Below are positions 61,285 through 64,000 of a stretch of 64,000 nucleotides of DNA, piece by piece (within the stretch, counting starts at the first letter, position 1; each line of letters opens with the position of its first letter). The notes below the pieces were generated by a model. The model worked only from the letters and a program-made list of their open reading frames with translations, made no database searches and was not told where the DNA came from. This DNA is from Planctomycetaceae bacterium. Its GTDB lineage: Bacteria > Planctomycetota > Planctomycetia > Planctomycetales > Planctomycetaceae. The translations under genes and the position numbers were made by a program. The stretch covers positions 1 through 64,000 of the forward strand of contig JAWKUA010000029.1 of assembly GCA_041398785.1 (NCBI GenBank), written 5' to 3'.

Positions 61285-62343
61285 TCACTTCCGCAGGACG
61301 AATTTCTGAGCACGTTTGCCGATGATGTCGCCCAGATAGATGTTGCCCTTTGAATCCAGCGCGATCGCGTGAACCCAGTTGACGTCGCCGGGTTGTTCGG
61401 CTCCGTCGGTCCCCTTCGGAACGGTCCACAACTGCTGCAGCCTGCCGGATGGGTGAAAGCTCATCAGCACCTGATCCTTCGGCGGGCAGCTCAGCGGAGC
61501 ACCGGGGTAGTCCGGGTCGTCGCGCCACGGCATCGGCGAACAGCCGCAGACCCAGATATCGTCGCTGTCCGTGACCCAGAATCCCCACGGCACAACCACG
61601 TTCGTCCAACTGTCCAGCAGTCTTCCGTCCAGGTTGAAGACCTGCACCCGGGCATTGTTGCGGTCGGCCACGTAGACGCGATCTGTGCTGTCGATCGCGA
61701 TGGCGTGCGGCAGGCTGAATTCCAGCGGGCCGACACCCAGTTTTCCCCAGGCCTTCACAAAGTTGCCCTCTGCGTCGAAATGGACAACGCGGTTGTTGCC
61801 GTAGCCATCGGACACATAAATGTCGCCATTGGAAGCGAACGCCATATCGGTGGGCTGATTCAGATGAGTTTCGTCTTCGCCGGCAACGCCTTCGGTTCCA
61901 ATCGTCTGCAGGACGGTACCGTCGGGCGTGAACCTGCGAATGATGTGCTTGCCGATATCGGCGATCCAGATGTTGCCGTCGTCGTCGATCTTGATGTGGT
62001 GAGCGGTCTCGATGGTGTCATCGCCCCACGACTTCAGCAGTGAACCATCCGGACGATAGACCTGGATCGGCGGCGACGATCGCGTGAACGTCCAGACGTT
62101 GTCGTCCGCGTCGACGGCAATTCCCGGCATGGCTTCCCAGACGAATTCCGCCGGCTTCTTCGGCCAGCCGGGATCGACTTCGTACCACGGAGTCGGGTTG
62201 ATGCGCGGGTACGGCGGCAACTCGTCTTCAACGGCCTTCTTTTCAACACGATCGGCAACGGCGTTCTGTGCCTTCGCGGAACCGGAAACGAGTCCGGCCT
62301 GCAGACCGGCAATCATCGCGAGCAACAGCAAGTGTCGTGACAT
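61285..62343 (-). CDS. Secreted NHL-repeat beta-propeller protein
   Basis: A 352-residue protein with a signal peptide (LLLLAMIAGLQAGLVSGSAKA) followed by six NHL-type propeller blades with IAVDADDNVW, IKIDDDGNIWIADIGKH, MAFASNGDIYVSDGYGNNR, IAIDSTDRVYVADRNNARVQ and IALDSKGNIYLGDI. It is close to the NHL/peptidyl-alpha-amidating-lyase-like proteins common in planctomycetes; whether it binds or is catalytic is not shown. ATG 62343 is preceded by GGGAGGA at about 8 bases; the frame is open to 62388. Confidence 0.85.
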   Translation of the reverse strand: MSRHLLLLAMIAGLQAGLVSGSAKAQNAVADRVEKKAVEDELPPYPRINPTPWYEVDPGWPKKPAEFVWEAMPGIAVDADDNVWTFTRSSPPIQVYRPDGSLLKSWGDDTIETAHHIKIDDDGNIWIADIGKHIIRRFTPDGTVLQTIGTEGVAGEDETHLNQPTDMAFASNGDIYVSDGYGNNRVVHFDAEGNFVKAWGKLGVGPLEFSLPHAIAIDSTDRVYVADRNNARVQVFNLDGRLLDSWTNVVVPWGFWVTDSDDIWVCGCSPMPWRDDPDYPGAPLSCPPKDQVLMSFHPSGRLQQLWTVPKGTDGAEQPGDVNWVHAIALDSKGNIYLGDIIGKRAQKFVLRK

Positions 62344-63110
62344 CAGCAAGTTCCTCCCGCCGAAATGGAAACTCAAACCGGCCGGCACGCGCGACCGGCC
62401 ATCGTGGCGGCAACGATCGTACGGAGTTTCAACTCAATGAGCCAGCAGCGCGCCCCGACCCGGACGTCGGCAAGCCGCGAAGGCACGGCAATCGTGAAAG
62501 TACCGTCGCCGGGTCAGCGCCGTACAGGGGAGGCGCCGGACAAGTGAGGCCGCCGTCGAAGGAAGAGAGACGCTCCCGCTGAGCCGCTGCCGCATCGGGC
62601 GACCGTTGGCACACGCGACTTGGAGGAAACCTCGCGCGGACGTCGGTGGCGCCTTTGCATTCTTCGAACTACGCGTGACAAACCACAGCGGCAGCCAGCC
62701 TGCAGGCAGGCCTGCTCGATGGCGGCGTTCCGAATTTCGTTTGATGTCAAGGACGCCGCCACGACCGTCGTCGCGCAATTTCTGCCGGTGAACGAACTGA
62801 GAGCGCAGCCGTCCGGAAATCCCCGAACGGACGTAGTAAGGCCGAAATCGCGACGCGCGTCGTCGCCGGAGGGCACCGTTCTCGTGCGTATCGGATCGCG
62901 TCGTGCCGATCAGTGAAACCCTGACGGCAGCACCGAAAAATCGCTCTGTGACGGACGGCGTTTGCCGCAGCAGGACACCGGGTTTCTCCGATCTTCCAGA
63001 CGTGCCCGCACGAATCAGCCGGCTTGTTGACGGCCCCGACTTCAACTTGAGCCGTCTGATTTCAGCGTGCTACGATCCTTCGAGTTGTCGGTAAGGATGC
63101 CGCAAATTCG
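62344..63110. other. 767-bp region with no supported gene
   Basis: Frames on both strands are Arg/Ser/Pro-rich without domains and without good ribosome binding sites. Scattered GC-rich palindromic tracts occur (for example around 62700). It may be degraded or repetitive sequence; it also contains the promoter side of the M1-like gene. Confidence 0.5.
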
Positions 63111-64000
63111 ATGACCGTGACAATCGGTATATCTTCCGTCGAACGAAGGCGCGGTCTGCTGACCGCGCTGTTTTGCGTTGCTGGCCTGCTGGCCGACAGC
63201 GCCGCCGCACAAACGATCTCTGATTCAGCGCCGCCTGCGTCGCGGAAGCTGCCGGAATATGCGCTGGGGATCGATCTGCAGACGCAAACCGGTCGCGTCA
63301 CCGTCGATCAGCGAGTGACGTGGACGAATCCCGGAACGGCGGCAACGGACAAACTGGTCTTTCAGGTTGTGCCCAACCATCGTCCGTCGGCGCAGGAACT
63401 GAACGTCGGGGACCGCACCGTTGAGTCATTGCGGCTGGATCCCCGCGACAGCATCGATCGCCGGGGTCGGAGGTTTCATCTGACGGCAGCCACGATCGGA
63501 AGTCAGCCGCTGACCTGCACCTTCGACACCGAACATGACACTCACCTGCATGTTCGGCTGCCACGGCCGGTGGCTCCCGGTGAATCGGTTGAAATCCGTC
63601 TCCGGTACCTGATCGATCTGCCACAGGTGATGGGGCGACTCGGGCAGCACAAAGGCGTGACCAATCTGCTGAACTGGTATCCCGTGCTGGCGGTCTACGA
63701 AGGTGACCGATGGCAGCCGGTGCCGTACATCGCATGGCATCAGCCGTGGTACAATGAAGCCGGCAACTATCGTGTGCGGCTGCGATTGCCGGCCGATCAG
63801 AAGGTCGTCACCGGCGGCCGCGTCGTGTCGCAGACCGTCGACAGGTCCGGTCAGCGAGTTCTGGAAATCGAGGGCGAAGGCCTGCGAGATTTCACAATCG
63901 TGGCCAGCAGCCTGTTCAGGGAATGGCGATCGGAAGCAAACGGCGTCCCGATCCGTGTCACCGCCCTGCCCGGTCACGAAGACGCCGCCGAAGTCGCCGT
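63111..64000 (+). CDS. M1-like aminopeptidase family protein, 5' part (runs off the window)
   Basis: An open frame from ATG 63111 to the window end, about 296 codons with no stop. It begins with a signal peptide (LLTALFCVAGLLADSAAA) and continues with beta-rich sequence (YALGIDLQTQTGRVTVDQRV, LVFQVVPNHRPS, TNLLNWYPVLAVYEGD) typical of the N-terminal domain of secreted M1-family peptidases in planctomycetes. The HExxH zinc site would lie downstream of the window, so activity cannot be judged. AAGGA lies about 12 bases before the ATG. Confidence 0.78.
   Translation, partial: MTVTIGISSVERRRGLLTALFCVAGLLADSAAAQTISDSAPPASRKLPEYALGIDLQTQTGRVTVDQRVTWTNPGTAATDKLVFQVVPNHRPSAQELNVGDRTVESLRLDPRDSIDRRGRRFHLTAATIGSQPLTCTFDTEHDTHLHVRLPRPVAPGESVEIRLRYLIDLPQVMGRLGQHKGVTNLLNWYPVLAVYEGDRWQPVPYIAWHQPWYNEAGNYRVRLRLPADQKVVTGGRVVSQTVDRSGQRVLEIEGEGLRDFTIVASSLFREWRSEANGVPIRVTALPGHEDAAEVA

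Noticed and set aside
60158..61309. 383-codon plus-strand frame across argD
   Set aside because: Antisense to a well-supported class III aminotransferase and lacking any domain.
1..64000. tRNA or rRNA genes, prophage or integrative element
   Set aside because: No tRNA-like cloverleaf with a TTCGAAT-type arm, no rRNA-like tract, and no integrase, transposase or phage structural gene was seen by eye; a covariance-model scan was not possible.

Overview
The window looks like a chromosomal stretch from a GC-rich planctomycete (order Planctomycetales or close). This is a judgement from gene content read in the sequence. Two very large secreted proteins carry an N-terminal LExRxLL motif. There is a TIGR03000-type domain behind a Ser/Gly/Tyr-rich tract, an HTTM protein with its small membrane companion, a CehA/McbA-like metallohydrolase, a TPR multihaem cytochrome, and a CheX-rich chemotaxis cluster. 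No tRNA, rRNA, CRISPR array, prophage or transposase gene was seen.

Layout. 1-10 kb: tail of an intergenic repeat, a seven-haem cytochrome c with TPRs, then on the minus strand a 1784-residue beta-propeller/dockerin protein followed directly by a sulfotransferase-TPR-OGT fusion. 10-16 kb: rhomboid protease, secreted lactonase-type propeller, SGLT-like symporter, DUF4259-LRR protein. 16-21 kb: Ser/Gly/Tyr-rich TIGR03000 protein with its own promoter and a strong terminator, HTTM companion plus HTTM-pseudoreceiver fusion, TPR lipoprotein. 21-30 kb: Uup-type ABC-F, a NatAB-like ABC exporter, RNase D, Rieske ferredoxin plus SufT/MIP18 protein, class I aldolase. 30-41 kb: secreted two-repeat protein, surface cyclophilin, MsrA, Crp/Fnr regulator, PAP phosphatase (CysQ) followed by an SLC13/TrkA-C permease, PIN-PhoH ATPase. 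40.7-54.8 kb: a minus-strand chemotaxis cluster (cheA, cheW, mcp, cheY, cheB, cheR, cheX, cheY, a second CheX-like gene, an HDOD gene) flanked by a zinc peptidase-like gene and a soluble CZB chemoreceptor. 55-64 kb: GT1 glycosyltransferase, metallohydrolase, a VapBC-type pair, DinB-like gene with argD, NHL-repeat protein, and the start of an M1-like peptidase cut off by the window end.

The most unusual signal is not a gene. Four copies (one only a tail at base 1) of a ~215-bp intergenic element recur at 1-22, 12902-13105, 34213-34428 and 40497-40712, all in the same orientation. The best copy has perfect 13-bp terminal inverted repeats and five consecutive internal hairpins. Differences among copies fall largely in loops or give wobble pairs, and one hairpin is inverted between copies. 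A possible collapsed remnant lies at 42834-42851. The element has no coding capacity and could be a MITE-like non-autonomous element, a structured RNA, or both. Other points of interest are the sulfotransferase-OGT fusion downstream of a giant surface protein, the HTTM-pseudoreceiver fusion, the RNase D with a D-to-E change in motif ExoII, and a palindromic repeat tract that splits the che operon.
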